From JAEYFP01 sp964566545 (GTDB taxonomy: Bacteria; Bacillota; Clostridia; Lachnospirales; Lachnospiraceae): 42,244 bases of DNA. Below are positions 8,768 to 17,351 of the stretch, piece by piece (position 1 is the stretch's first letter; each line of letters starts with the position of its first letter). The translations under genes and the position numbers were made by a program. The notes below the pieces were generated by a model. That model saw only the letters and a program-made list of their open reading frames with translations. It had not been told where the DNA came from and did no database searches. The stretch spans positions 1 to 42,244 of the forward strand of contig CAZMIX010000018.1 of the NCBI GenBank assembly GCA_964566545.1, read 5' to 3'.

Positions 8768-10204
8768 TTATTTTTTGCCCATCTGGATGTTCTTCCGGTA
8801 TTCGGAAGGCGTCACGCCGTACATGCTCTTAAAGGATTTCATAAAATGCTTTTCGTCCTCATAGCCGATGAGCGTGCTGATTTCCAGCACCTTCTTATCT
8901 GTTTCATCCAGAAGCTGCTTTGCCTTTTGCATTCGGATTTCCCGCAGGTAATTGACAAAATTCTGTCCCGTCACCTCTTTAAAGGCGAGGGAAAAAGCGG
9001 AATAGTTCATCGAAATTTCATTGGAGACCATCGCCATATTAATATCCCGGTTATAATTTTGACCGATGTAAGAGACAGCCTGCCCGATCTTTAACCGGTT
9101 TCTGTAGTCGTCATATTCATGATTCATCCTCTGGTTGATGACGGCCATCACTCTGCCGAACGCCTCATAATACTCGTCGATATTCATGTAATTATAAACG
9201 TTCTGAAGCATATCGACCGAAAGTCCTTCCGAGGAAATAATACCCGCATAGGTGGATTTCAGCCTTTTGGCGATCTGCTCCATGCCTGACGAAAACTGCT
9301 GCGGCCGATACTCCCCGCGCTTCGTTTTCTGGATCAGGCTCACGAAGTACCGGTCCGCATCCTCAAGCCGCGCCGTACCGGTCAGCTGAATGAACCGCTC
9401 GATCTCTGTTTCGGAAATATCCGGCAGTTTGCTGTCCTTTTCCGCCCGCTTCTGCATGCAGAATTTTTTCTCCCGCTCTCTCACCGCCTCCTCATACAAC
9501 TCCTTGATCCGGACAAGCTGCGTACCGGCGTGACTCATACCGACGTATTCCTCCTGCACATGCTCTTCCAAAAATTTTGCAACGGCCTCCGGCCTTAAAA
9601 ACAGCAGGTGGTGACCTCCGATATTTTGAAAAAAGGCCGCATCCTGCGAAATAATTTTTTTATTTACGAAATAGGACGTACAAACGATCACATAAGACAT
9701 ATCGCCGACACAATCCTCCACCTGATGCTGGATAATGTTAAGCTCCTCGTCTCCCAAATCATCGCTCAGCAGCACATGCCGCACCTGCTCATACGCCGCC
9801 ATGACGTTCTCCTTATTTTGAAGCTGCTCCTCCTCTATTTCCTTGTCAAGCCGTTTCAGGATCGCCGCAATCTCACCCCGCTTGATCGGCTTCAACAGAT
9901 ATTCCCGCGCACCGCACCTAAGCAGCTCTACCGCGTACGAAAAATCATCATAGCCGCTCACAACGACGATCTTTGGAACGTCCGGCAGCTTTTGCAGCTC
10001 CTTTACAAGGGTGATCCCGTCCATTTTTGGCATTTTGATATCGGTAATGACGACCTGCGCCGGTTTTTGCTGGATACAGGCAAGCGCTTCCAGACCGTTT
10101 CTGCATTCAACGATCTCCCCGACAGAAATGCCGCTTCGCTCCGCCATCGCCCGGATGCCCTGCCTGATCAGCTTTTCATCTTCTACAATCATCAGTCTTT
10201 CCAT
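8768..10204 (-). CDS. AraC-family response regulator (YesN-like)
   Basis: Response regulator of the two-component system next door. The N-terminal receiver domain (about 1-120) has the acidic pocket near VEDE, phospho-acceptor Asp 55 in VVITDIKMPKMDG and Lys in YLLKPIK. A long middle region (about 130-360) follows, and the C-terminus is a double helix-turn-helix AraC domain (about 375-475, ending EYRKN after GVTPS). It starts one base after the kinase stop, with its ribosome binding site GGAGG inside the kinase gene. YesN-type regulators usually activate sugar-uptake operons; the obvious target is the Opp-GH3 operon that begins 131 bases downstream. Confidence 0.93.
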   Translation of the reverse strand: MERLMIVEDEKLIRQGIRAMAERSGISVGEIVECRNGLEALACIQQKPAQVVITDIKMPKMDGITLVKELQKLPDVPKIVVVSGYDDFSYAVELLRCGAREYLLKPIKRGEIAAILKRLDKEIEEEQLQNKENVMAAYEQVRHVLLSDDLGDEELNIIQHQVEDCVGDMSYVIVCTSYFVNKKIISQDAAFFQNIGGHHLLFLRPEAVAKFLEEHVQEEYVGMSHAGTQLVRIKELYEEAVREREKKFCMQKRAEKDSKLPDISETEIERFIQLTGTARLEDADRYFVSLIQKTKRGEYRPQQFSSGMEQIAKRLKSTYAGIISSEGLSVDMLQNVYNYMNIDEYYEAFGRVMAVINQRMNHEYDDYRNRLKIGQAVSYIGQNYNRDINMAMVSNEISMNYSAFSLAFKEVTGQNFVNYLREIRMQKAKQLLDETDKKVLEISTLIGYEDEKHFMKSFKSMYGVTPSEYRKNIQMGKK

Positions 10205-10205
10205 C

Positions 10206-12014
10206 TTAGCCCTCCTCTATCTCATATGGGATCTTGACAATCACCTGTGTATAGCAGCCCTCCTGGGAAGCAATTTCCAGCCCATACGCCTTGCCGAAGC
10301 TGATCCGGATCCGGTCCTGCACATTTTTCAGACCGATGCCGTTGCCCTCGCCCCCGCAGACATCCAGCCCGCCGTTAATTTTACTGCGCAGCGCTTCCGT
10401 TTGTTCTTTGGACATTCCTTTTCCCGAATCGGTAATTTTGATCATGCACATGCTTCCTTCTATGACGCCCTTCATGTAAATGCTCGTATTTTCCGCAATA
10501 TCCTCCACGCCATGGTTGATCGCGTTCTCAATGATCGGCTGCAGGGACATTTTCGGTATTTTCTGCCGCCACATCGTCTCGGGCATGTTGATCGAAAGAT
10601 AAATCTCATAATCAAAGCGCAGGTTGATCAGCGCCAGATAATTCTTGATGTATTCCACTTCTTCCTCGACCGTAACCGTCTGCGATTTCCAGCGCATGCT
10701 ATAGCGCAGCAGTTTTCCGAGCGACGTCACTGCGTCGGATATTTCATACTTCTCATCGATTTCCGCCATCATTTTGATGGATTCTAAAACGTTATAGATA
10801 AAATGGGCGTTAATCTGATTCTGCAAGGCGCGTATCTGGGAATCCTTTATGAGGATTTCCCGGTTGACATTGTCCTCCATCAGCTTTTGGATGCGGTCGA
10901 GCATCTCATTTAAATCCCTGCCGAGCGTCCCGATTTCATCCTGCCTGCAGTCTGAAACGCGCACCTCCATGTCTCCCTGCTGCACCTGATGCATGACTCT
11001 TGTAATATCATAAAACTGTCTTAAGATTTTGTTGACGATACTATGGAAAAAGGCGATTAAAATGCTTAAAATCGCGAGGAGCATCAGCAAAAACAGGTTG
11101 CGGTAAACGGCGACCTCGCGCTGTTTCTCTTTTAAGGACACGAGCTTCAGCAAATAGCCATTCAGCACCTTCACCGGCTCGACTCCCACAACATAGCTCT
11201 TGCCGGCCGATACGACCTTTTCATAGCGCCCTTCCTGTGTCAGCTCCTCTTGGCTCATGCCCGCAAAAATCTTTTTTCCCGCATAAAGCCACTCCTCTTC
11301 CCTGCTTTCGTCATAATAAAAGACGCCGTCCGCATCGATAAAGCACATCCACCGATCCGCATCGGACTCATAAATATCCGGAAACATCGTCTCCATTGCC
11401 GTCGCAACCTCGGCCACCGCATAATCGCCGTTGTCCGCATCGGACAAAATTGTGACGAGCGAGACGATGTGCTCGGTCTGGTTCAGCACGTACTGCGGAA
11501 ACAGGTTGTCCTTATAATCCAAATGCCACACGCCGGATTGAAGCTCCCCCTCCTGCGCCCAGGACAGCGTTTTCATTCGCTCCATGCCATATAAAAGCGG
11601 CATCATTTCCTTCATCGTATCCGAATCGACATAGATGCGGATCTGATACAAATAAGGATTGGAATTGACGATTTTTTCGATATTTTTAATTTCGGTATTA
11701 TAAAAGGAAAGCAGTTCCTTCGTTTCCATCTCCTGATTTCTGTGAAAGCGTTTCAGGTAGCCATTCAAAAGCTGGCTGTTGCGGATGACCTGCGTGGACA
11801 GACTGCACATTTCCACATTCTGCTCGATCGTATGTACGCTCCTTGCCAGCTCATATTCCACCGTCTTGCTCGTTTCGTTCATCGACGTGGCTCTCATGTT
11901 GGAAAACAGGATCAGCATAAAAAATATAATCGGCAAAAATAATGCCCCTACGACGAGCAGAGAAATTTTTTGATTTAATTTTAAAGAAAGAAGCCAGTTT
12001 TTTATTCTCCGCAT
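10206..12014 (-). CDS. Sensor histidine kinase (YesM-like)
   Basis: Membrane sensor kinase of the His_kinase/LytS-YesM type. Helix 1 is at about 17-37, an extracellular sensing domain of about 260 residues follows, helix 2 is at about 300-322, then a HAMP-like linker. The phospho-acceptor His lies in NQINAHFIYNVLES, where the family usually has NPHFLYN. The ATP-binding domain shows IIENAINHG, DSGKGM and GNGIGLKNV. The start at 12014 is chosen because GGGAAGGG precedes it; an in-frame ATG at 12035 has no ribosome binding site. It is co-transcribed with the upstream binding lipoprotein (40 bases from this start) and the regulator. Confidence 0.92.
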   Translation of the reverse strand: MRRIKNWLLSLKLNQKISLLVVGALFLPIIFFMLILFSNMRATSMNETSKTVEYELARSVHTIEQNVEMCSLSTQVIRNSQLLNGYLKRFHRNQEMETKELLSFYNTEIKNIEKIVNSNPYLYQIRIYVDSDTMKEMMPLLYGMERMKTLSWAQEGELQSGVWHLDYKDNLFPQYVLNQTEHIVSLVTILSDADNGDYAVAEVATAMETMFPDIYESDADRWMCFIDADGVFYYDESREEEWLYAGKKIFAGMSQEELTQEGRYEKVVSAGKSYVVGVEPVKVLNGYLLKLVSLKEKQREVAVYRNLFLLMLLAILSILIAFFHSIVNKILRQFYDITRVMHQVQQGDMEVRVSDCRQDEIGTLGRDLNEMLDRIQKLMEDNVNREILIKDSQIRALQNQINAHFIYNVLESIKMMAEIDEKYEISDAVTSLGKLLRYSMRWKSQTVTVEEEVEYIKNYLALINLRFDYEIYLSINMPETMWRQKIPKMSLQPIIENAINHGVEDIAENTSIYMKGVIEGSMCMIKITDSGKGMSKEQTEALRSKINGGLDVCGGEGNGIGLKNVQDRIRISFGKAYGLEIASQEGCYTQVIVKIPYEIEEG

Positions 12015-12053
12015 CGCTTTTCCCTTCCCCGCCATATTTTTACCGCTTTAGTA

Positions 12054-13724
12054 TCACTGTATTCCGAGCTTTTCCTTCGCCTCGTTCATCAGCTCGGTTC
12101 TCATTGCAAGCACCGCATCGATCCCCAGACTCCTGCGCTTGTTTCTGTATTCCTCGAGTATCCGGTCAAACTCGACCTCGCTTTCCGCAAGCAGCAGCTT
12201 TGGCAGCACCTGTCCCCATTCCCGATCAATATCCAGCTTCATCTGAGCCTCCTTGCTGCCGGTCGGCAGGGAAACATTGTACTGCGAGGTAGAAATAACA
12301 TAGGGGTACGTCCACTGCTGCATCTGTCCGAGCGGCTGTGCAAGCGGTTTCGCCCAATCGAGCGCCATCGCGTTGTCCATCAGCATCCAGTAGGCCGTAT
12401 CCGCGCCGTAAATCAAATCAAACTCCGGGCGGTTTTTGTTCATAAGCGTTTCCACATCCGCATGCATCGTTTCCACGCCATCCACGTAGTCCCATGTCTC
12501 TCCCTCGACGCCGAGCCAAATGGTCTGCTGCCCGTGCCGGCTCATCAAATAGGAGCAGAGCGCGATCGCCCGGTCCGGGTGCTCGCAGTTTTTAGAAATG
12601 AGCGTGACCGTCCACCCGTTAATCCCGGTACATGGAAGCGTATGATCATCCCCGTTTGAATTTTTCGGCCCGTCGATCGCTATGTAAACGGAATCCGGAT
12701 TTTTCTCATACAGCATCTTTTCCTGCGTCATCAGATCCGTCCGTTGGTACAGCATACAGAAATAGCGCCCTTCGGCAATTTTTTCTTCCATCTGCGCGCG
12801 CTTGTCGATAAAAATATCCTCCTTCAGATATCCTTCCTCGGACAGCTCGCGGAACACTTTCAGCCACCGGATCAACTCTTCATCCATGTACCGGTCGTAA
12901 TATTTTCCGTCCTTTTCATACGGAATCGCTAAAAAATCGGCGAGAAATTCGTCAAAGGATTTATTGCCATAGCCGGTAAATTCGTGTGCGCCGATCGGGA
13001 TCAAAGGCTTTTGGTCCACTTTGGGAAACTGCTCCGCCGCCGCTTCCACCGCGGCGATAAAGCCCTCCGGCGTCGTCATGTCGGGGCTTCCGATCGCTTC
13101 GTAAATATCCTTTCTCACAAGAAAGGTCTGATTTGCTGCGATGTTGTCATGCTCCTTGAAATCTCTGGGCGTAAGCGAACTGTTCGGATACATATAAAGA
13201 TGTCCGTCAGGCTGCGTATACCAGTCTACCGTCATATCGTCCGCGACCTGATACCAGTACAGGTCGTAATCGTCCGCAAGCGCATCGAGCGCATAGACCA
13301 GCCCCTTGTCCACCATTTCGCCGACAGCCGGTTCCGACCATTCCAGCGTGATCAGATCCGGCAGCGTGTTTGAGGCGATCAGCGAATTCAGTTTTTCCGT
13401 CTCGTTGCCGGATGGCGTGATAAACCGGACGTTCACACCCGTTTCCTCCGTAATCGTCTTTGAAACAAGGTTTTTCCCCCATGGCGTCGTATACCACGAA
13501 AAATTCACATACCAGTTTAGCGTCACCGGCTCCACATCCTGCTGCCACGCGGGAGAAAACTCCTCCATCGCCTGCGCCTGACGCACCCGCTCTCCCAACA
13601 AAGCTGCCGTCAAAACCGGCTCCTTTTCCACTGCCGAACGCCCGCAACCCCCAAACAACAATAAGGCACCAGCCAAAAGCAGCACCCTCTTTCCTTTATT
13701 CCCTGTCCATGGATCTTGTCCCAT
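12054..13724 (-). CDS. Extracellular solute-binding lipoprotein, family 1 type, linked to the sensor kinase
   Basis: A 556-residue lipoprotein: signal helix at about 13-26 with lipobox FGGC (Cys 27), then a family 1, LplA-like sugar-binding fold with a polar N-terminal segment (LNWYVNFSWYTTPWGKNL) and SLIASNTLPDLITLEW. GGAGG stands ten bases before the ATG. No family 1 permease genes are nearby; instead the sensor kinase and regulator follow directly. This favours a role as the ligand-binding third component of a sensory system, handing the signal to the kinase ectodomain, rather than as a transport receptor. Transport together with unlinked permeases remains possible. Confidence 0.85.
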   Translation of the reverse strand: MGQDPWTGNKGKRVLLLAGALLLFGGCGRSAVEKEPVLTAALLGERVRQAQAMEEFSPAWQQDVEPVTLNWYVNFSWYTTPWGKNLVSKTITEETGVNVRFITPSGNETEKLNSLIASNTLPDLITLEWSEPAVGEMVDKGLVYALDALADDYDLYWYQVADDMTVDWYTQPDGHLYMYPNSSLTPRDFKEHDNIAANQTFLVRKDIYEAIGSPDMTTPEGFIAAVEAAAEQFPKVDQKPLIPIGAHEFTGYGNKSFDEFLADFLAIPYEKDGKYYDRYMDEELIRWLKVFRELSEEGYLKEDIFIDKRAQMEEKIAEGRYFCMLYQRTDLMTQEKMLYEKNPDSVYIAIDGPKNSNGDDHTLPCTGINGWTVTLISKNCEHPDRAIALCSYLMSRHGQQTIWLGVEGETWDYVDGVETMHADVETLMNKNRPEFDLIYGADTAYWMLMDNAMALDWAKPLAQPLGQMQQWTYPYVISTSQYNVSLPTGSKEAQMKLDIDREWGQVLPKLLLAESEVEFDRILEEYRNKRRSLGIDAVLAMRTELMNEAKEKLGIQ

Positions 13725-13764
13725 ATCCGCATTTCCTCCAGATGAAACACTTCCCCTTATTATC

Positions 13765-13793
13765 AGTATAACATTTCGTGTGCCTAAAAAAGT
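13765..13793 (-). promoter_or_regulatory. Candidate promoter of the sensory operon
   Basis: A good -10 (TATACT, minus strand 13770-13765) lies about 40 bases before the binding-lipoprotein start codon, with a weak T-rich -35 (ACTTTT) 17 bases upstream in a very AT-rich stretch. Confidence 0.45.
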
Positions 13794-13865
13794 GTTATTT
13801 TTTATGTTTTGGTGAATTTTATTTAGAATGTTCCAAAATAATAAAAATGTACTTGCTTTCTATAC

Positions 13866-13906
13866 AGAAAAACAGCGCACAGAAAATTCCATTCCCGTGC
13901 GCCGTT
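13866..13906 (-). terminator. Intrinsic terminator of the ECF transporter operon
   Basis: On the minus strand, arms 13897-13906 and 13871-13880 (AACGGCGCAC with GTGCGCTGTT) form a 10-bp stem with one G-T pair, followed by a T-run. It lies just after the stop of the S-component gene. Confidence 0.75.
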
Positions 13907-13930
13907 GATTTTACCTCTTAATTTTCTTTA

Positions 13931-14497
13931 TTAATCTTCCTTGGAAAGGCTGCCCTTCTGGCTGCGCGTCTTGGAATAAATAAGCAGCAGCAGCGTTCCG
14001 ATCACTCCGACAGAAACGGCGTTGCTGATTGCAGCTACGACACCCTGCGTAAATACAAGATTAGCAGATTCGGCATAAATAACGATGTCAAGCACCGGAG
14101 CGACCACGATCCAGGCGATGGCATTACCGATAACCTGAATGATGTTAAATACGGCAATATCCTTTCCGGTAAAAATACCCTCATCGACCTTTAATCTCGG
14201 GTAAGCGATCCCATAGAAAAAGCCCGACACGCCGCTGGCAATTACCCAGCTCCACCACGGAGAACCGTACTGTGCCGCATCGCTGAGCGCATGCCCGATA
14301 AATGCGCTCAGCGCACCCGCAATCGGTCCGAACAAAGCGCCGAAGAAAGCGCATACGCCATAGCTTGTCTGAATCTGCGTATTCGGGATGCCTGTGGGTA
14401 CTTTCACAAACATGCTAAGTACCATAAAAAGAGCCGCTCCCAATGCCGTTGCAACAATTGTTTTCGTGCCGAATGAAAATAATTTTTTTGTTTCCAT
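13931..14497 (-). CDS. ECF transporter S component, UPF0397 type
   Basis: Substrate-capture subunit of an energy-coupling-factor importer, about five or six membrane helices. Family features are the N-terminal TIVATALGAALFMVL helix, VPTGIPNTQIQTSYG, the glycine-rich FGPIAGALSAFIGHALSD and the aromatic PWWSWVIASG. The start at 14497 gives 188 residues and is preceded by GGAGG at the right distance; an in-frame ATG ten codons upstream has none. It is the last gene after the ATPase and T subunits, 69 bases downstream of the T gene. The substrate is unknown: UPF0397 proteins are predicted vitamin or metabolite carriers, and no riboswitch was seen upstream to suggest one. Confidence 0.88.
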   Translation of the reverse strand: METKKLFSFGTKTIVATALGAALFMVLSMFVKVPTGIPNTQIQTSYGVCAFFGALFGPIAGALSAFIGHALSDAAQYGSPWWSWVIASGVSGFFYGIAYPRLKVDEGIFTGKDIAVFNIIQVIGNAIAWIVVAPVLDIVIYAESANLVFTQGVVAAISNAVSVGVIGTLLLLIYSKTRSQKGSLSKED

Positions 14498-14566
14498 ACC
14501 CTCTACCTCCGAGAACTTTTTTTTCATTATTGCATACCTGTATCAACAAGTCAACGCTATTTCACG

Positions 14567-15403
14567 TTACCTCACAAATGGATTATAAAATCTCGAATTA
14601 TTCACGAAAACAGTGAAACCGACCGACACAAGCAGCAGTAGCGCGCAGACTGCCAATGCGGCAAAATCATTTTTATACAGCTTCTTCTCCGAATACCATG
14701 TCCGTTTTTTTTGCATGCCGAAACCGCGCAGATCCATCGTGTTGCTGATCAGCTCAATCCGGTCAAGCGTTGAAAAAATAAGCGGCACACAGATATTCAT
14801 CGTATTTTTGATGCGTATGCTGAGTTTCTCTTTCTTAGACATATCCAAACCGCGCGACTGCTGCGCGAGCGAAATATCGTTGTAATCGCGGATGACGTCC
14901 GGAAAATAACGCAGCGTCAAAGAAAGCGCAAACGTGGCCTTATACGAAATGCCAATCCGGCTCAGCGAAGCAGCCATCTCGCTCGGATTCGTCCCGAGCA
15001 GAAAAATGATCCCAAGGGGAAGGACTGCGCAATATTTCATGACCTTCGTTGTCTGATAAAGAAGCTGCTCCTGCGTCATGACATAACGTCCTGCAACCGT
15101 AAAAATTTCGTGGCGCGTGCCGTATATTTCCACACCGTACAACGGGCTGAACAAAAAGGTCAGCACCGCATTCAATAAAATAAAGACGGTCACATAGTAA
15201 ACCATAACCTTGATCTGGCTGAATGTAATCCCCGATATTTTCAGGGAAACGAGTGAAAGCAGGAAGGCTGCAGCAACCACGCGAATATCATACGAATACA
15301 TCACGGCGCAGCTGGCCAAAATAAAGCACAAAAATTTTGTTACGCCCGATAGGTCATAAATAAAATTATGGCGCTCCACATAGTCAAACAGCTTTGTGTT
15401 CAT
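14567..15403 (-). CDS. ecfT: ECF transporter T component
   Basis: Membrane coupling subunit that links the S component to the ATPases. It has about five hydrophobic helices, with the two Ala/Ser-Arg-Gly coupling motifs in the cytoplasmic helices: QQSRGLD (about 192-198) and DLRGFG (about 236-241). It is 278 residues, usual for the family. The start overlaps the stop of the fused ATPase gene by four bases (ATGA), with GGAGG inside that gene, so the two are translationally coupled. Confidence 0.92.
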   Translation of the reverse strand: MNTKLFDYVERHNFIYDLSGVTKFLCFILASCAVMYSYDIRVVAAAFLLSLVSLKISGITFSQIKVMVYYVTVFILLNAVLTFLFSPLYGVEIYGTRHEIFTVAGRYVMTQEQLLYQTTKVMKYCAVLPLGIIFLLGTNPSEMAASLSRIGISYKATFALSLTLRYFPDVIRDYNDISLAQQSRGLDMSKKEKLSIRIKNTMNICVPLIFSTLDRIELISNTMDLRGFGMQKKRTWYSEKKLYKNDFAALAVCALLLLVSVGFTVFVNNSRFYNPFVR

Positions 15404-17109
15404 CGCGCATTCCTCCTTTCAAAATCAATGAAGTTTTGGACGAATGCCTGACGATCCCTGATTCCGCACATGCCCGCAAGCTCATACAGCGATGTGATTT
15501 TGAGGCTTGCCGCATTGGCGATTTCCTCAGTCGTCAGCGCATGGACGGACGTACCGTCATAAAGAATCCGTCCATCGTTTACAACAATTGCATGCGGCGT
15601 ATATTCAAGCATCAAATGCATATCATGGGTAATCAGCAAAATTGTGACACCTTTTCCATTGAGCTGTCGCAAAAATTCCATGATCTCCGTATAATGATGA
15701 TAGTCCTGTCCCGCCGTCGGCTCATCCAGAATAAGAATCTGCGGCTCCAATACGAGCATCGAAGCGATCGTTACACGTTTTTTCTGACCAAATGACAGCG
15801 CTGAAATCGGCCATTTGCGAAATTCATACAAGCCACACGTTTTTAACACACTTTCTACGCGAGGTACGATTTCCTCCTCCTTCATGCCGCGCAGGTGCAG
15901 GCCAAGCGCAACCTCCTCATAAATCATGGGCTTGCAGATCATCTGATTCGGATTCTGCATCACATAGCCGATGTACCGGGCGCGTTCCTTAATCGTCGTG
16001 CCGTCGAGCGATTCTCCTTTATAATAGAAGGAACCCTCCACGCCTTTGACAAGCGCGCAGATCGCCTTTGCAAGCGTGCTCTTTCCGGCGCCGTTCGTCC
16101 CGACGATGCTCACCATTTCTCCTTCTTTGATGGAAAAACTGATATCTTTTAAAATTTGACGGCGCCCGCCGTAGGAAAAGTTAATATGCTCGGCGCGCAG
16201 TATTTCAGGTCGCACATCCGGTTCCTTTAAGGGAACCTGTCCGTCATTCCATGTTACGATGGCCTCCCTGACCGATTCCGTCTTAAGGGTCGCAAGCCGT
16301 CCGGCATGCAGAGCTTCTGTCACGCCAACACCCGCATAGCGCATCGCCGTCACGTAAAGCGGCTCCCTGATGCCGAGCCTCGGCAGCAGCGCCTGCTCCA
16401 TCAGCCTGTCCGGTGACATGTCCGCCGCAATCCTGCCGTCTGAAACGACGATAATTCGATCAATATTTCTATATAAGACATCTTCAAGGCGATGCTCGAT
16501 GATTATAACCGTCTTGTTATATTCCTCCTTAATCCGGTCGATCAAACCGATAGCGGTTTTCCCGGTCGCCGGATCCAGATTGGCGAGCGGCTCGTCAAAC
16601 AGCAGTACCTCCACGTCGTCCACCATGACTCCCGCAAACGACACCCGCTGCTTCTGACCGCCGGAAAGCTCAAACGGAGAAGAATTCAAAAGCTTATCCA
16701 TGTCTACTGTCTGCGCAGTCTTTTGAACAATTTCCTTCATTTCTGCCTGCCCGACGCACTGGTTTTCCAGCGCGAACGCGATATCCTCCGCGACGGAAAG
16801 GCCAATAAACTGTCCGTCCGGATCCTGCAGCACCGTGCCGACCTTTTGGGAAATTTCAAAAATACTCTGCTCGGCCGTCTCCCTGCCGCAGATTCTACAG
16901 CTTCCCTTTGACGCGCCTTTATAAGAAAACGGGATCAGCCCGTTGATGCAGTTGCCGAGCGTGCTCTTGCCGCTTCCCGACGGGCCGACGATCAACACCT
17001 TTTCCCCTTCATAAATGGAAAGGCTGATGTCGGATATCGTCGGACTCGCCTGCGCAAAATATTGAAATGAAAAATTCTGAAACTCTATCACCGCTCGTCT
17101 CTCAGCCAT
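15400..17109 (-). CDS. ECF transporter fused double ATP-binding protein
   Basis: Two ABC ATPase domains in one chain (569 residues), replacing separate EcfA1 and EcfA2. Domain 1 (about 5-240): Walker A GPSGSGKST, signature LSGGQKQR, Walker B VLLFDEPLA. Domain 2 (about 305-530): Walker A GTNGAGKST, an altered signature LSFGQKKR (Phe for the first Gly), Walker B ILILDEPTA and ITHD. This layout resembles YkoD-type proteins. It is first in the operon, followed by the T and S components. A promoter with an inverted repeat lies about 50 bases upstream. Confidence 0.92.
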   Translation of the reverse strand: MAERRAVIEFQNFSFQYFAQASPTISDISLSIYEGEKVLIVGPSGSGKSTLGNCINGLIPFSYKGASKGSCRICGRETAEQSIFEISQKVGTVLQDPDGQFIGLSVAEDIAFALENQCVGQAEMKEIVQKTAQTVDMDKLLNSSPFELSGGQKQRVSFAGVMVDDVEVLLFDEPLANLDPATGKTAIGLIDRIKEEYNKTVIIIEHRLEDVLYRNIDRIIVVSDGRIAADMSPDRLMEQALLPRLGIREPLYVTAMRYAGVGVTEALHAGRLATLKTESVREAIVTWNDGQVPLKEPDVRPEILRAEHINFSYGGRRQILKDISFSIKEGEMVSIVGTNGAGKSTLAKAICALVKGVEGSFYYKGESLDGTTIKERARYIGYVMQNPNQMICKPMIYEEVALGLHLRGMKEEEIVPRVESVLKTCGLYEFRKWPISALSFGQKKRVTIASMLVLEPQILILDEPTAGQDYHHYTEIMEFLRQLNGKGVTILLITHDMHLMLEYTPHAIVVNDGRILYDGTSVHALTTEEIANAASLKITSLYELAGMCGIRDRQAFVQNFIDFERRNAR

Positions 17110-17161
17110 CGGATACGCCCTTTTCTTCCCGTATTACATTCATTGCAAAATCGCTAGACCT

Positions 17162-17190
17162 AACGTAGCATAATGACGGCGGCCTGTCAA
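17162..17190 (-). promoter_or_regulatory. Promoter of the ECF operon
   Basis: On the minus strand, TTGACA (17190-17185), a 17-base spacer and TACGTT (17167-17162). A TG one base before the -10 makes it an extended -10, which compensates for the poor hexamer. Confidence 0.6.
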
Positions 17191-17205
17191 TATTCATCTG
17201 ACAGG
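17183..17205. promoter_or_regulatory. Inverted repeat overlapping the ECF promoter
   Basis: CCTGTCA (17183-17189) and TGACAGG (17199-17205) form a perfect 7-bp dyad, nine bases apart, covering the -35 box. The position suits a repressor operator. No matching regulator gene is adjacent. Confidence 0.5.
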
Positions 17206-17219
17206 ATGTGTAATTCATG

Positions 17220-17259
17220 TTTTTACATAGGAAATTCGGAGGAATTTCCTATGTAAAAA
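17220..17259. repeat. Intergenic palindrome with TAGGAAATT core (copy A)
   Basis: Perfect 18-bp inverted repeat (17220-17237 with 17242-17259), loop GGAG; the left arm contains ACATAGGAAATTC. It directly follows the ATPase gene terminator. A second copy of the same design lies at 26113-26146 after the tuf terminator. Confidence 0.7.
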
Positions 17260-17302
17260 AAGACTCTGATAGGAAATAATCCATTTCCGACTCAGAGTCT
17301 TT
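17254..17302 (-). terminator. Intrinsic terminator of the calcium ATPase gene
   Basis: On the minus strand, AAAGACTCTGA (17302-17292) pairs with TCAGAGTCTTT (17269-17259), an 11-bp stem with an inner GGAAAT/ATTTCC pairing, followed by seven T. Confidence 0.85.
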
Positions 17303-17351
17303 CACTTTTACCTAATTAAATCCACTTCTTATCTTTTGAATATTGAAAAGA

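Noticed and set aside
12014..12035. Upstream start for the sensor kinase
   Set aside because: The ATG at 12035 has no ribosome binding site, and GGGAAGGG lies between it and the ATG at 12014.
17110..17220. A riboswitch upstream of the ECF operon
   Set aside because: The leader is only about 50 bases from the likely start point and shows no long structured element.
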